This document shows positions 36,685 through 46,289 of a stretch of DNA of 64,000 nucleotides, piece after piece. The first letter of the stretch is position 1. Each line of letters starts with the position of its first letter. Both the position numbers and the translations under genes were made by a program. The notes below the pieces were generated by a model. It saw only the letters and a list, made by a program, of their open reading frames with translations. It was not told the DNA's origin and did not search any database. Source of the stretch: Chitinophagales bacterium (GTDB lineage: Bacteria > Bacteroidota > Bacteroidia > Chitinophagales > Chitinophagaceae); contig JAIXKI010000003.1 of assembly GCA_026936105.1 (NCBI GenBank), positions 14,688 to 78,687 on the forward strand, in the 5' to 3' direction.

Positions 36685-37449
36685 TTATTTTTCCGTAAGC
36701 ATTTCTGATTCTATATTCTGGCTGAAATCTTTTACCGGGTTTTCTTTGAATCCTGCAGGATTATTAGGATCAGTCATTTCCTGCATGTTGCTTTCTTTTT
36801 TATCCGGTTCAGGGTCATATCCGAAATCTGCTTTTAATGCCAGGAATAATGCCGCAAGGCAACTTTGGTATATCGTCCGGTTATTCGTTGAATAGTCCAG
36901 GATTATCTTTTGATGCTTTTTATAAACCTCATCTTTCTTTTCAATTTTTTCAGGAGAAAATTCAGCAATCATTTTTACAACAGCAGGCAAAATCAGCAGC
37001 GCTACAATTTCATTTCTCAGGTCGGCGTCCTGTATTTTGGGCAACAGCCTTAACAGGTTGGGCAAATGATCCGATAGTTCCGTATCGCAATTGTTCCCGG
37101 CTTTCTGGTGTTCTTCATTAAGATGCACCAGCAGTTTGCCCCTTTTGTAATCTTCTCCGAATAAAATAAAGCCGATATCCAGCGTGGTGATGGCCTGTAT
37201 GTCGAAGGAGCGCAGGAAAAGTTCCTGGATCTCCACGATCGAAGAAGCTTCCGTAAATGCCACAAATCTCTCTAATGCTTCTGCCGCTTCAGGATAATTT
37301 TTCTGCAGGGTTTCATAAACTTCCCTGACATTTTTTTTGTATTCTTCATTTTCCGGATACAGGAACAACTTTGCCATGATCTCATAATTCTTTAAGGAAT
37401 GAGGCGTGAGGTTTGTTGCCCCTTTTTTGATATCGCTTTCTGTTTCCAT
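36685..37449 (-). CDS. narJ: nitrate reductase assembly chaperone NarJ
   Basis: NarJ is a cytoplasmic chaperone that helps insert the molybdenum cofactor and Fe-S cluster into NarG before membrane attachment. The 254-residue, helix-rich protein contains DIQAITTLDIGFILFGEDYK and a following HLPNLLRLL segment, typical of the NarJ/TorD fold. It lies in the canonical place between narH (20 bp upstream) and narI. The C-terminal tail, which includes PEPDKKESNMQEMTDPNNPA, is charged and probably disordered. Confidence 0.92.
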   Translation of the reverse strand: METESDIKKGATNLTPHSLKNYEIMAKLFLYPENEEYKKNVREVYETLQKNYPEAAEALERFVAFTEASSIVEIQELFLRSFDIQAITTLDIGFILFGEDYKRGKLLVHLNEEHQKAGNNCDTELSDHLPNLLRLLPKIQDADLRNEIVALLILPAVVKMIAEFSPEKIEKKDEVYKKHQKIILDYSTNNRTIYQSCLAALFLALKADFGYDPEPDKKESNMQEMTDPNNPAGFKENPVKDFSQNIESEMLTEK

Positions 37450-37469
37450 ATTGCATACTTTAATTGGTT

Positions 37470-39020
37470 CTAAATACCCCGTTTAACCTGGGATTTTATT
37501 CCAAAACCGGTATCACCCTTTGTGTCGCCGGTGAAATCCATCATTTCAATAGCTTGTTCCCGGTGAGCTGCCGGAATGACAAACCGCTCTTCAAACTTGG
37601 GAAGGGATGTCAGCGCATAAATGGCATCGGCAGTTTCAGCATCAATTCCTGCATCTCTTAATACTTCTTCCGCTTTTTCATTGCTCACGTCACCTACCGT
37701 CACTCTTCTGCGGTGAATGCGGACTGCCATTAATTTTTTCCATTTGTCTTTTATCATTTCTTCATCGCCGGCGCTGAATAAGCTGGCAATGTATTTTAAA
37801 GGAAAGCGGATCTGGTCCAATGAACCCCACAGTTCTTCCGTACTGGTATCATAGAGCCAGTTGTCATTCCATTTTTTTGCGGCAGGGTGCATTTTGTCCG
37901 ATTGTTCTTTGTTGTCCACTTTTTTTACAGTTGCCATTACGGGGAGTAGTGGTGGTACATAGAACAGCATGGGCAAGGTGCGGAACTCAGGATGCAGAGG
38001 TAATGCAAGTCCCCATTTCTTCACAAATTTGTACACGGGAGAAAATTGTGCTGCATGGATGGTAGAGTCCGCAATTCCATTTTCTTTTGCAGCCCTGATC
38101 ACGTTCTCATCAAAAGGATCCAGGATAATATCCAGTTGGCTTTTTACAAGGTCCTTCTCATCTACGCTGGCAGCCTGTTCAATTTTGGATGCATCATACA
38201 GAAGGACTCCCAGGTACCTGATCCTTCCAACACAGGAATGCATGCAGGCAGGAGCGAGGCCTGCTTCAATACGTGGATAGCAGAGAATACATTTTTCCGA
38301 TTTGCCGGTGTACCAGTTGTAATAAGATTTTTTATAAGGGCAGGCAGTAACACACATTCTCCATGCACGGCATACCTGCTGGTTGATGAGCACTATGCCG
38401 TCTTCACCACGTTTGTAAATAGCGCCGGATGGGCAGGAAGCCACGCAGGCGGGATTCAAACAATGATTACAGATTCTCGGAAGATAAAAGAAAGCCATTT
38501 TCTCTAATTGAAACATCACTTCCTGCTCTTCGGGAGAAATGTTTTTCATGTTCGGGTCATTACGGGCATAATCAGGTGTGCCTCCAAGGTCATCATCCCA
38601 GTTGGGTCCCATTTTTATATCAATAGGTTTCCCTGTAACTAAGGAAACAGGACGTGCAGTCGGCTGATCATCTCCTTCGGGTGATTCAATAAGGTCGAGA
38701 TATTTATAGGTGAAAGGTTCGTAGTAATCATCAATGACAGGAAGATTAGGATTATAAAAAATGTTTACCAGGCCGCGTCTTTTCCCCGCGCCTTTTAAAT
38801 TGATCTTCCCGTTTTTCTTTTCCCAACCTCCTTTATATATATCCTGGTCTTCCCATTTGGTCGGATAACCGGTTCCGGGCTTTGTCTCCACGTTATTCCA
38901 CCACATGTATTCTGCTCCTTTACGGTCGGTCCAGATATTTTTACAGGCGATGGAACAGGTATGACAACCGATACATTTATCCAGGTGAAAAACCATTGCT
39001 ATTTGCGAGCGGACATCCAT
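37470..39020 (-). CDS. narH: respiratory nitrate reductase beta subunit NarH
   Basis: NarH carries the Fe-S clusters that link NarI to NarG. The 516-residue protein has four cysteine groups: CIGCHTCSIAC (from C16), CNHCLNPACVASCP, CRAWRMCVTACP and CILCYPRIEAGLAPACMHSC. The tryptophan in the third group (CRAW) marks the 3Fe-4S cluster of the NarH family. The length equals that of E. coli NarH within a few residues. It lies 41 bp after narG and 20 bp before narJ. There is no signal peptide, as expected for a cytoplasmic subunit. Confidence 0.97.
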   Translation of the reverse strand: MDVRSQIAMVFHLDKCIGCHTCSIACKNIWTDRKGAEYMWWNNVETKPGTGYPTKWEDQDIYKGGWEKKNGKINLKGAGKRRGLVNIFYNPNLPVIDDYYEPFTYKYLDLIESPEGDDQPTARPVSLVTGKPIDIKMGPNWDDDLGGTPDYARNDPNMKNISPEEQEVMFQLEKMAFFYLPRICNHCLNPACVASCPSGAIYKRGEDGIVLINQQVCRAWRMCVTACPYKKSYYNWYTGKSEKCILCYPRIEAGLAPACMHSCVGRIRYLGVLLYDASKIEQAASVDEKDLVKSQLDIILDPFDENVIRAAKENGIADSTIHAAQFSPVYKFVKKWGLALPLHPEFRTLPMLFYVPPLLPVMATVKKVDNKEQSDKMHPAAKKWNDNWLYDTSTEELWGSLDQIRFPLKYIASLFSAGDEEMIKDKWKKLMAVRIHRRRVTVGDVSNEKAEEVLRDAGIDAETADAIYALTSLPKFEERFVIPAAHREQAIEMMDFTGDTKGDTGFGIKSQVKRGI

Positions 39021-39061
39021 AGTCAGAAATTTTTGAGTTTAAAATTTTATTTGGTTACGAA

Positions 39062-42000
39062 TCACCATACTAATTTTTCCATCTTCTTTACAATGACATG
39101 TGTATCACGTTGCGGAGCCACAGGCCCCCAATAATTAAAGTGATAAGAGAACTGGCCATAACCGCCATTCAGGTAATTAGGTTTCAGGTGTACCCTTGTT
39201 ACGCTGTTGTGGCCACCACCTCTGCGGTTTCCTCTGAGTTGTGATTTGGGAATTCCGACGGTTCTTTCCGGTACATGATACACAATGCATACACCAGGAG
39301 GAATTCTTGAACTGACCACTGCTCTTGTTACATAGACGCCATGGTCATTGTGTACTTCTACCCAATCATTGTCTTTGATGCCCAGTTCTTCCGCATCCAC
39401 TTCACTGAGCCAGCATGGTTCAATACCTCTTGATAGCGTAAGCATTCTCAGGTTTTCCATATAGGTAGAATGGATATGCCATTTCCCGTGAGGTGTCAGG
39501 TAATTCAAAGATTTTGCTTTCCCTTTTTTCCAGGTTTCACGCAGATCACCATACACTTCGGGGCAAGGCGCCGGTTTGAATGTGGGCAGATTTTCACCGT
39601 AAGCAATGTATAATTCCTGGTCAAGATAAAAATGCTGGCGGCCGGTAAGCGTTCTCCATGGTACCAGTCGTTCAACATTGTAAGTATATGCAGAATATGC
39701 CCGCCCGTTATTCATCAAGCCCGACCAGACAGGTGAAGTATTATACCGGTGAGGTTTTGCAAGAAGATCTGCATAACGGATCTTCACATCTTTGCTTCCT
39801 TCGGAAAGATCAGCAAGGACAAGGCCTGTCTTTTTTTCCATGTACTTGTAAGCCTTATCTGTGAGTTTACCATTGGTCAGAGTAGAAAGGTGAAGTACCG
39901 CATTGGCTGCCCATTCATCTTCCTGAATGGAAGGAAGTGTTTTGCCCTGGAATTGCCGTTGATGGAAATGATGTGAAGTGCACATTTCATCATATTCCTC
40001 CTGGCACATATAATGATTACCATGTGCTCCCAATCCTTTTTCACGGATGGCCTCTCCTAATGTGATGTATTTTTCATAAATCAACGTGTAGTCCCGTTCT
40101 ACTACGGAAAGTTTGTGCATTGATTTACCGGGCACCGCTTCACATTCTCCTTTGTACCAGTCTTTAATTACGGGCTGGGTGATTTCGTCAGGTGAATCGT
40201 GTGACAGCGGAGTAGCAACGACGTCCTTCTGTACTTCCGAAAAATATTTCTTAGCCAGTTCACTGGTAGCTTTTGCAAGGTGTTTGAAAATGTCCCAGTC
40301 TGTTTTTGATTCCCAAACCGGGGCAACTGCCTGTCCGAGCGGATGGATGAATGAATGAAGGTCTGTTGAATTCAGATCTGCTTTTTCATACCAGGAAGCT
40401 GCTGGAAGAACAATATCAGAATACAGCGCTGAAGAATCCATCCGGAAATTAAGATCCACGACAAGATCCATTTTTCCGACAGGAGCTATATCATGCCACA
40501 CCACTTCTTCCGTTTTTTCATCAGAGTCTATACCGATGGCATTATTATGCGTACCCAGATAATGTTTCAATGCATATTCATGGCCTTTCATGCTGGCAAG
40601 GAGTGCATTGCCACGCCAGATATACCACACTCTTGGAAAATTTTCTTCCGCATCAGGATCGTTTACAGAATATTTAAGCTCTTTGGATTTTAATTTTTCG
40701 AGAACAAATTTTTTGATATCCTCATCTGTTTTTGCTCCTTTGGCTATTGCCTGCTTCGAAAGTTCTAATGAATTTTCATTGAATTGGGGATAGAAAGGCA
40801 TCCAGCCATTTCTTACTGAAGTAAAAATGGTATCTGCTACATGTTTGTCTGTCCATTTGTTTTCAGGAACGGTGTTGTATTTTGAATATTTCCCGTCATA
40901 CCGGTACTGGCAGGTATTGATGTAGTGCCAGAGCGGTGCCTGCTGCAACCTGGATACCGGATACCAGTCCTTTGCAAAAGCGATGGAGGACCAGGAATCA
41001 ACAGGAGCTAATTTTTCCTGTCCTACATAGTGATTCAGGCCGCCTCCGTTTTTACCAACACATCCGCAAAGCATTAGCGCCATGGCTGCTGACCGGTATG
41101 TGAGATTTTGATGATACCAGTGATTGACGCCGGCGCCAACTAATACAATACATTTTCCCCCGGTGATGTTGGCAGTATCTGCCCATTCCCGTGCAAACTG
41201 AAGAACGGTTTTGGAATCAATACCTGTAAAAATTTCCTGCCATGCTGGTGTATAGGCAGCATCAGGGTCTGTATAATCTTTCGGGTAATCACCGCCGAGT
41301 TTCCTGTCCACTCCATATTGAGCCATGGTTAAATCATACACGGTAGTAACCGGAATTTTCCCGTTGACGGTATCAATCCATTTCACCGGCACTCCACGCT
41401 GCACTTTTTTATTGAGCCCGAATTCTGTAAACTCAACCTGGAGTACTTCATCTTTCATGTCCAATAAAGTCAGAGCAGGATCAAAGTTCAGGTCGGTTTC
41501 ACCACATTCATATTTCATATTCCATTTGCCGCCATTCTTATCCCAGCGGTAACCCATGGTTCCTTTCGGCACCACATATTCACCGCTCTTTTCATCAATG
41601 GACAAAAATTTCCAGTCCCCGTTTTCAATGTCTTTCCATTTTGCGAGCTCGTTGGCACGAACCATGCGGCCGGGAGTGTAAGAATTGCCCGATTTGTCCA
41701 GGTGAACGAGCATCGGGCTATCCGTATATCTTTTAACGTAATCTATAAAGAAGGGTGTTTGTTTTTCGTAGTGATATTCTTTGAGAATGATATGGCTAAC
41801 AGCCATCCAGAAAGCGCCGTCGCTTCCTGCATGAAGCGGGATCCATTGGTCCGCATATTTGCACAACTGGCTGAAGTCCGGTGAGAATACAACAGCCTTT
41901 GTTCCGTTATGACGTGACTCGGCAAAAAAATGACAATCCGGTGTTCTTGTCATATTCAGGTTGGTACCGATATCGGCAATCATTTTTGCATTATACCAGT

Positions 42001-42679
42001 CAGCACTTTCGCATACATCAGTTTGCTCGCCCCATATTTCAGGAAATGCAGGAGGCAAATCACAATACCAGTCATAGAAACTGAGGTTCACCCCGCCAAA
42101 CAACTGAAGAAATCTTGCACCTGATGCATAGCTTAACATAGACATGGCCGGGATGGGAGAGAAGCCGATCACACGGTCGGGCCCGTATTTTTTTGCAGTA
42201 TGAAGATTTGAGGCAGCCATTATTTCCAGCACTTCATCCCAGGAAGCTCTTCTAAAACCACCTTTCCCCCTTGAATTTTGATAACGCTTGCGTTTATCTT
42301 TATTATTCTGAAGATTTTCCCATGCCTTTACGGGATCGCCGCCTGCTTTTTCTTTTTCTTCCCGGAAGGCATCCAGCAGTGTGCCCCGAATGAGGGGATA
42401 TTTTATACGCAACGGGCTGTACAAATACCAGGAATAAGAAATTCCTCTCTGGCAGCCTCTCGGCTCATAAGGAGGCAGATTGTTTTCCAATAATGGATAG
42501 TCCAGTTGCTGTGTTTCAAACACCACAATTCCTTCCTTCACATGAATTTGCCAGGAGCAGCCGCCGGTGCAGTTCACTCCATGCGTGCTTCTTACTATAC
42601 GGTCATGCTGGAAACGGTTGCGGTAAAACTCTTCCCATTTCCTTGTCTTTGGCGAGATGATGTCTGTAATCCAACTCAT
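39062..42679 (-). CDS. narG: respiratory nitrate reductase alpha subunit NarG
   Basis: NarG reduces nitrate to nitrite at a Mo-bis(MGD) centre. The 1205-residue protein has the FS0 cluster ligands H33, C37, C41 and C76, with exactly the spacing of E. coli H49/C53/C57/C92. D227 in SADWYN is the expected molybdenum ligand. No twin-arginine signal peptide is present, so the active site should face the cytoplasm, as in classical NarGHI rather than archaeal pNar enzymes. The cofactor genes for its MGD are encoded downstream in the same cluster. It starts 62 bp after the cytochrome c gene. Confidence 0.98.
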   Translation of the reverse strand: MSWITDIISPKTRKWEEFYRNRFQHDRIVRSTHGVNCTGGCSWQIHVKEGIVVFETQQLDYPLLENNLPPYEPRGCQRGISYSWYLYSPLRIKYPLIRGTLLDAFREEKEKAGGDPVKAWENLQNNKDKRKRYQNSRGKGGFRRASWDEVLEIMAASNLHTAKKYGPDRVIGFSPIPAMSMLSYASGARFLQLFGGVNLSFYDWYCDLPPAFPEIWGEQTDVCESADWYNAKMIADIGTNLNMTRTPDCHFFAESRHNGTKAVVFSPDFSQLCKYADQWIPLHAGSDGAFWMAVSHIILKEYHYEKQTPFFIDYVKRYTDSPMLVHLDKSGNSYTPGRMVRANELAKWKDIENGDWKFLSIDEKSGEYVVPKGTMGYRWDKNGGKWNMKYECGETDLNFDPALTLLDMKDEVLQVEFTEFGLNKKVQRGVPVKWIDTVNGKIPVTTVYDLTMAQYGVDRKLGGDYPKDYTDPDAAYTPAWQEIFTGIDSKTVLQFAREWADTANITGGKCIVLVGAGVNHWYHQNLTYRSAAMALMLCGCVGKNGGGLNHYVGQEKLAPVDSWSSIAFAKDWYPVSRLQQAPLWHYINTCQYRYDGKYSKYNTVPENKWTDKHVADTIFTSVRNGWMPFYPQFNENSLELSKQAIAKGAKTDEDIKKFVLEKLKSKELKYSVNDPDAEENFPRVWYIWRGNALLASMKGHEYALKHYLGTHNNAIGIDSDEKTEEVVWHDIAPVGKMDLVVDLNFRMDSSALYSDIVLPAASWYEKADLNSTDLHSFIHPLGQAVAPVWESKTDWDIFKHLAKATSELAKKYFSEVQKDVVATPLSHDSPDEITQPVIKDWYKGECEAVPGKSMHKLSVVERDYTLIYEKYITLGEAIREKGLGAHGNHYMCQEEYDEMCTSHHFHQRQFQGKTLPSIQEDEWAANAVLHLSTLTNGKLTDKAYKYMEKKTGLVLADLSEGSKDVKIRYADLLAKPHRYNTSPVWSGLMNNGRAYSAYTYNVERLVPWRTLTGRQHFYLDQELYIAYGENLPTFKPAPCPEVYGDLRETWKKGKAKSLNYLTPHGKWHIHSTYMENLRMLTLSRGIEPCWLSEVDAEELGIKDNDWVEVHNDHGVYVTRAVVSSRIPPGVCIVYHVPERTVGIPKSQLRGNRRGGGHNSVTRVHLKPNYLNGGYGQFSYHFNYWGPVAPQRDTHVIVKKMEKLVW

Positions 42680-42741
42680 GGTTTGCTTATTAATTGTTTA
42701 ATAATTCTTGTTTGTCCTGATCAATGCATACCGGTTATAAT

Positions 42742-43308
42742 TCATAACGATTTGATTTGCCTTTTGAAAACGAGGAAGTTAACAGGTCTTTTTTTTCTTC
42801 TGATCCAGAAAAAGGAATACAATCCCAATAGAATGACAATGCCTCCTATGCCCCCGGTGAGGAGGTAAGTTCCAAACTGGTTTGTTGTATTTTCGGGGGC
42901 TTCTTTATCTGCTTCTATGAGAAAGGCTACTATGTCAGCAACTTCCTGTTTGGTTAATGGCTTGTTCCCGTAGGTTTCTTTCATTTGCGGATAGACCAGG
43001 CCTGAGACTACTCCGGACACACCAACAGGAGTTAACCTGGTAATGGCATGAGTAAGATCTTTTGCCAGGGCTCCACCGCTGATGAAACCTTTGATATCTA
43101 CATTATGGCAGGAATTGCAGGAAGCGCCTCCGTTTCGAAAACGGATGTTCCCCACAAACAATTCTCTTCCCCGTTCACTGTTACCTGAGGGGGCTTCATT
43201 CTTTTTTGCATCTGTACCGGATGTGCCGCTTTCCTGTGAAGATGCCACAAAGGAGAGTGAGAAAAACAAGAGGAATGTAATTGCTGAAAGGTGGATGATA
43301 TTTTTCAT
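42742..43308 (-). CDS. membrane-anchored monohaem cytochrome c at the head of the nar operon
   Basis: From the ATG at 43308 the protein has 188 residues with a signal peptide (MKNIIHLSAITFLLFFSLSF). The haem motif CNSCH follows an RNGGAS stretch. A YPQMKETYG segment offers a possible methionine ligand, and one C-terminal membrane anchor precedes a basic tail (WIRRKKRP). It would sit on the periplasmic face of the inner membrane. As the first gene before narGHJI it resembles the position of narC in Thermus, though that protein is a di-haem cytochrome. It may pass electrons to or from NarI. The ATG at 43359 is rejected because it would precede the signal peptide. Confidence 0.9.
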   Translation of the reverse strand: MKNIIHLSAITFLLFFSLSFVASSQESGTSGTDAKKNEAPSGNSERGRELFVGNIRFRNGGASCNSCHNVDIKGFISGGALAKDLTHAITRLTPVGVSGVVSGLVYPQMKETYGNKPLTKQEVADIVAFLIEADKEAPENTTNQFGTYLLTGGIGGIVILLGLYSFFWIRRKKRPVNFLVFKRQIKSL

Positions 43309-43400
43309 ACCGGACGTTTTGGTCTTTTTGATAGAAACACTTATAACTCTTTGCTTCACATTAAATTCCCGACTTCAAATCCGAAAAAAGTTATCAATAG

Positions 43401-43408
43401 CAAAGGTA
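43401..43408 (-). promoter_or_regulatory. -7 element TACCTTTG of the cytochrome c-nar operon
   Basis: An exact TAnnTTTG match on the minus strand, 92 bp before the cytochrome c ATG. The expected -33 position has no TTG, which fits a promoter that needs an activator. Confidence 0.6.
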
Positions 43409-43410
43409 TC

Positions 43411-43427
43411 TTTCAGACTTTCTGAAA
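43411..43427. promoter_or_regulatory. inverted repeat TTTCAG-N5-CTGAAA in the nar promoter
   Basis: A perfect 6-5-6 inverted repeat just upstream of the -7 element, where the -33 region would be. It could be a repressor or accessory regulator site; it may also be chance. Confidence 0.35.
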
Positions 43428-43446
43428 ATCAGAATAACATTCCAGT

Positions 43447-43464
43447 AATTACGATTTCGTAATT
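43447..43464. promoter_or_regulatory. candidate Crp/Fnr operator AATTACGA-TT-TCGTAATT
   Basis: A perfect 8-2-8 palindrome centred at 43455.5, about 60 bp upstream of the transcription start predicted from the -7 element. Crp/Fnr activators often bind near -61. It lies between the stop codon of the Crp/Fnr gene and the first nar gene. The half-site differs from the E. coli FNR half-site TTGAT. Confidence 0.55.
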
Positions 43465-43501
43465 TTTTTAGGAAAAGAAAGATTATAATGCTTCCGTCCT
43501 C

Positions 43502-44206
43502 TCAGGAAGAAAGGCTGGCAACAAGCTGAAGCTTTTTTATGTTGAGATGGCTGAATTCTTTTGCAGAACATTTCAACAGGCCTTCTTTTTCGAAATCCTT
43601 TAATGTTTTTGAAACCTGTTCTTTTGTAGTGCCGGCAAGGTCGGCAATATCCTGCCTGCATAAGCTTATTCTGAAGCCTTGTTCTTTTTGCCCGTATTCG
43701 TACGTCCTTGCCAGGGATAAGAGTGTTTCGGCTACTTTTTCACGGACAGATTTATGTGCCAGGTAAATTGCTTTTTTTTCAATCCCTTCCAGTTCATCCA
43801 GAACTTTGCTTATGAGATGCTGCTGCAGGAGAGGGCTTTTGATGGTGATATCATGAAACAGATCATAAGCTATGTAACAATATTGCACCTCAGAAGCGGC
43901 AGTTGCAGAAAAAGTGTGGTGAGTGTGCCCTTCAAAGAGTCGGTGACCGAAAATCGAGCCTCTTCCTGCAATGCGTAATATCAATGGCCTTCCCTGTTTA
44001 CCATTCAATTCCACTTTTATGAAACCTTTTTTAATAAAACATATACCGGCTACAGGATCTCCTTCAGAAAAAAGCCTTTCTCCTTTCTTAATTTTTTTTG
44101 AAATCTTATAGGTACTGATCGCAGTGAGTGTTTCTACTTCGCAGCTGTCAAGAACCGAGCAACCCCTAACTCTGCATGTGATGCATTCTGTTTGTTTTAA
44201 TGTCAT
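43502..44206 (-). CDS. Crp/Fnr family transcriptional regulator with N-terminal cysteines
   Basis: A 234-residue regulator. Residues about 30-140 form the cyclic-nucleotide-type effector domain (FSEGDPVAGICFIKKG). The C-terminal helix-turn-helix contains SLCRQDIADLAGTTKEQVSKTL, whose recognition helix keeps the E-x-x-S-K pattern close to that of FNR. Four cysteines, C8, C11, C16 and C22, cluster at the N-terminus, reminiscent of the Fe-S cluster cysteines of FNR. It is encoded directly upstream of the cytochrome c-nar operon on the same strand. I infer an oxygen- or NO-responsive activator of the cluster; the exact subgroup is uncertain. Confidence 0.9.
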   Translation of the reverse strand: MTLKQTECITCRVRGCSVLDSCEVETLTAISTYKISKKIKKGERLFSEGDPVAGICFIKKGFIKVELNGKQGRPLILRIAGRGSIFGHRLFEGHTHHTFSATAASEVQYCYIAYDLFHDITIKSPLLQQHLISKVLDELEGIEKKAIYLAHKSVREKVAETLLSLARTYEYGQKEQGFRISLCRQDIADLAGTTKEQVSKTLKDFEKEGLLKCSAKEFSHLNIKKLQLVASLSS

Positions 44207-44304
44207 AACAGATGGCTTTTAATTTTATTAAGCGATAAATGAAAAGCCGAAAGATCGATCATTTTCTTTTCAAGGGTCAAGGCCTGATTACGTTTCACTA
44301 CCTA

Positions 44305-44318
44305 AAGATAGATATCTT
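44305..44318. promoter_or_regulatory. palindrome AAGATA-GA-TATCTT upstream of the Crp/Fnr gene
   Basis: A perfect 6-2-6 inverted repeat 99 bp upstream of the regulator ATG, within a 288-bp region (44207-44494) that otherwise shows only A/T-rich sequence and no exact TAnnTTTG element. It could be an operator for the regulator's own gene; support is weak. Confidence 0.3.
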
Positions 44319-44494
44319 GTAAAATCAAACCAAAGTAAAAATGAAGGGGTGCCGGCCACCTGTTAATACGGGATCCTCATAAGCCCCTTTGTGAAATGAA
44401 GTAAGAGCATATCCTTAGGAAGATCCGAACAACGATTTTTAATAAAAGATAATCGTCATCAGACTGTGATCTGAGTTTTGAAATTTCTGAGAGA

Positions 44495-46177
44495 TCAGAT
44501 TCCTTTTATTTCCTTTATCCCAGCCAGCCATTCTTCAAATTGTTTTAATGAAAAGCTGCTGAGGTTTTGCTCTTTGAACAAACCGCCCTTTTGCGCAGCC
44601 AATACTCCGTACCTCACATCATCAAACCCATCCAGTGCATGGGCATCCGGGTTAATGGAGATCAGCGCAGCTTTTTCCAAAGCATAATCAATATATCTCC
44701 AGTCCATATCAAGCCTTACCGGGTGTGCATTCAATTCAATTACCACATAATTTTTTGCACAGGCATCAATGATCGTTTTATGATCCACCGGATATCCGTT
44801 TCTGCTTAAAAGCAATCGTCCTGTCATATGGCCGAGAATGGTGGTATATGGGTTTTCAATGGCTCTCATCAATCTTGCCATAGCTTTTTCTTCCGTCATT
44901 TTCAGATTACTGTGAATAGAAGAAATCACCAGGTCAAATGTTGAAAGAACATCGTTGGAATAATCCAGGCTGCCATCATTGAGAATATCACATTCAATAC
45001 TTTTAAAAATCCGGAAGGGATTCAGTTTCGAATTCAATTCATCAATATACCTGTGTTGCTCCCTGATCCGTTCTTCATTCAATCCATTGGCGTAGAATGC
45101 CGATCTGGAGTGATCGGAGATCACCATGTATTCGAATCCTCTTTTGATAAGTTCATTAGCCATTTCTTCAATTGTATTCACACCGTCGCTCCAGTTACTG
45201 TGTGAGTGGATCAATCCTTTTATGTCTTCCGGTTGTATCAGATCGGGTAAGGAGTTCGTTTTTGCTTTTTCAATGATCTTTGCCGATTCGCGGAGGGCAG
45301 GGGGAATGAAAGGCAGGTTTACCGACGAAAAAATGTTTTCATCTTCTTTTGAATGGCTGTTAAACTTTGCTGATGGAAATTCTTTGAAGAATGCTTCAAG
45401 AAATTCTTTGGATCCAGTGGTCCTGAAAAGTTTTTCTTCCATCACTCCTTTGCCTGAGTATATCCGCAACTTCAATCCGTTCTTAAGCTGATAGAGGAGC
45501 GAGTCTTCATTTTCTTCCAGAAGTTCCGGTGGCTGTGGAGTAATGAATTTTTGTTTGATGATATTCTTTTCTTCGGGTATCACAAACTCCATTTCTTCAA
45601 TTACCGGGCTTTGTCTCCTGTATGCGCCTGTAACCTGTACGGCAACGGGAGAAAATGTTTTCCCGAGATAGCTCCTGATCTGCGGAAATATGGCTTCCGC
45701 TTCTGCAAAAAGGAATTGCCCCAGGTGCTGATTATAAAATTCAATGGAATCTTTTATGTTTTGTTGTGTCTTTTCTCCGAAGCCTTTATAAAGCGTAAGC
45801 CTGTTCTCATTGCAGGCATACAATAATTCTCCTATAGACTCTATGCCCATTTCTTTCCAGATAGTGTGAATCTTTTTCGGGCCAATCCCTTTTATGTTCA
45901 GCATTTCGATCACTCCGGGAGGAGTTTGAGAAATAAATTCTTCCAATACGGACAGCTTTCCCGTGCCGAGCATTTCCAGTATTTTTTGCCCGGCGCTTTC
46001 TCCAATACCTCTGATGGAAAAGATCATTTCATGAGTCATGTCTGAAAGCTGTGCCGGCAGCTTTTCAATATTAAAGGCTGCAGAAGAGTAGGTTCTTGCT
46101 TTGAAAGAATTTTCACCGTGTATATCCATCAGTTTGGCAAGTAGCGAAAAATTACCGGCAATAGTGGCATTATCCAT
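44495..46177 (-). CDS. PolX-like protein: helix-hairpin-helix, inactive polymerase and PHP domains
   Basis: A 560-residue protein with the domain order of bacterial PolX. The N-terminal helix-hairpin-helix regions include SIRGIGESAGQKI and NIKGIGPKKI; the polymerase X palm lies around 150-300, and a C-terminal PHP domain from about 320. The palm has lost its acidic triad: the usual DxD is E195-x-E197 and the third aspartate is replaced at about K237. The PHP metal ligands are intact (H324, H326, D355/H356, E395, H422, H450, D511, H513). The protein is therefore probably a DNA-binding phosphoesterase or exonuclease rather than a polymerase. Confidence 0.9.
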   Translation of the reverse strand: MDNATIAGNFSLLAKLMDIHGENSFKARTYSSAAFNIEKLPAQLSDMTHEMIFSIRGIGESAGQKILEMLGTGKLSVLEEFISQTPPGVIEMLNIKGIGPKKIHTIWKEMGIESIGELLYACNENRLTLYKGFGEKTQQNIKDSIEFYNQHLGQFLFAEAEAIFPQIRSYLGKTFSPVAVQVTGAYRRQSPVIEEMEFVIPEEKNIIKQKFITPQPPELLEENEDSLLYQLKNGLKLRIYSGKGVMEEKLFRTTGSKEFLEAFFKEFPSAKFNSHSKEDENIFSSVNLPFIPPALRESAKIIEKAKTNSLPDLIQPEDIKGLIHSHSNWSDGVNTIEEMANELIKRGFEYMVISDHSRSAFYANGLNEERIREQHRYIDELNSKLNPFRIFKSIECDILNDGSLDYSNDVLSTFDLVISSIHSNLKMTEEKAMARLMRAIENPYTTILGHMTGRLLLSRNGYPVDHKTIIDACAKNYVVIELNAHPVRLDMDWRYIDYALEKAALISINPDAHALDGFDDVRYGVLAAQKGGLFKEQNLSSFSLKQFEEWLAGIKEIKGI

Positions 46178-46238
46178 AGCTGCAATTTATGCTTTCGGTG
46201 TGAATGGATGAGAAGGAGTGGAACTTGGGTAAAACAAA

Positions 46239-46263
46239 AAGTCCCCCGGAAAACGGGGGACTT
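46239..46263 (-). terminator. intrinsic terminator of the histone-like gene
   Basis: AAGTCCCCCG and CGGGGGACTT form a perfect 10-bp stem around a 5-nt loop. On the minus strand a T-rich run (TTTTTGTTTT, sharing its first bases with the stem) closes it. It lies 26 bp after the histone-like stop codon and separates that gene from polX. Confidence 0.92.
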
Positions 46264-46289
46264 GTATTAAATTTTAGAAAAGTTCGAAC

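Noticed and set aside
44287-44304. GATTACGTTTCACTAC upstream of the Crp/Fnr gene as a second copy of the nar palindrome
   Set aside because: Only one half resembles AATTACGA, and the spacing of the other half is wrong.
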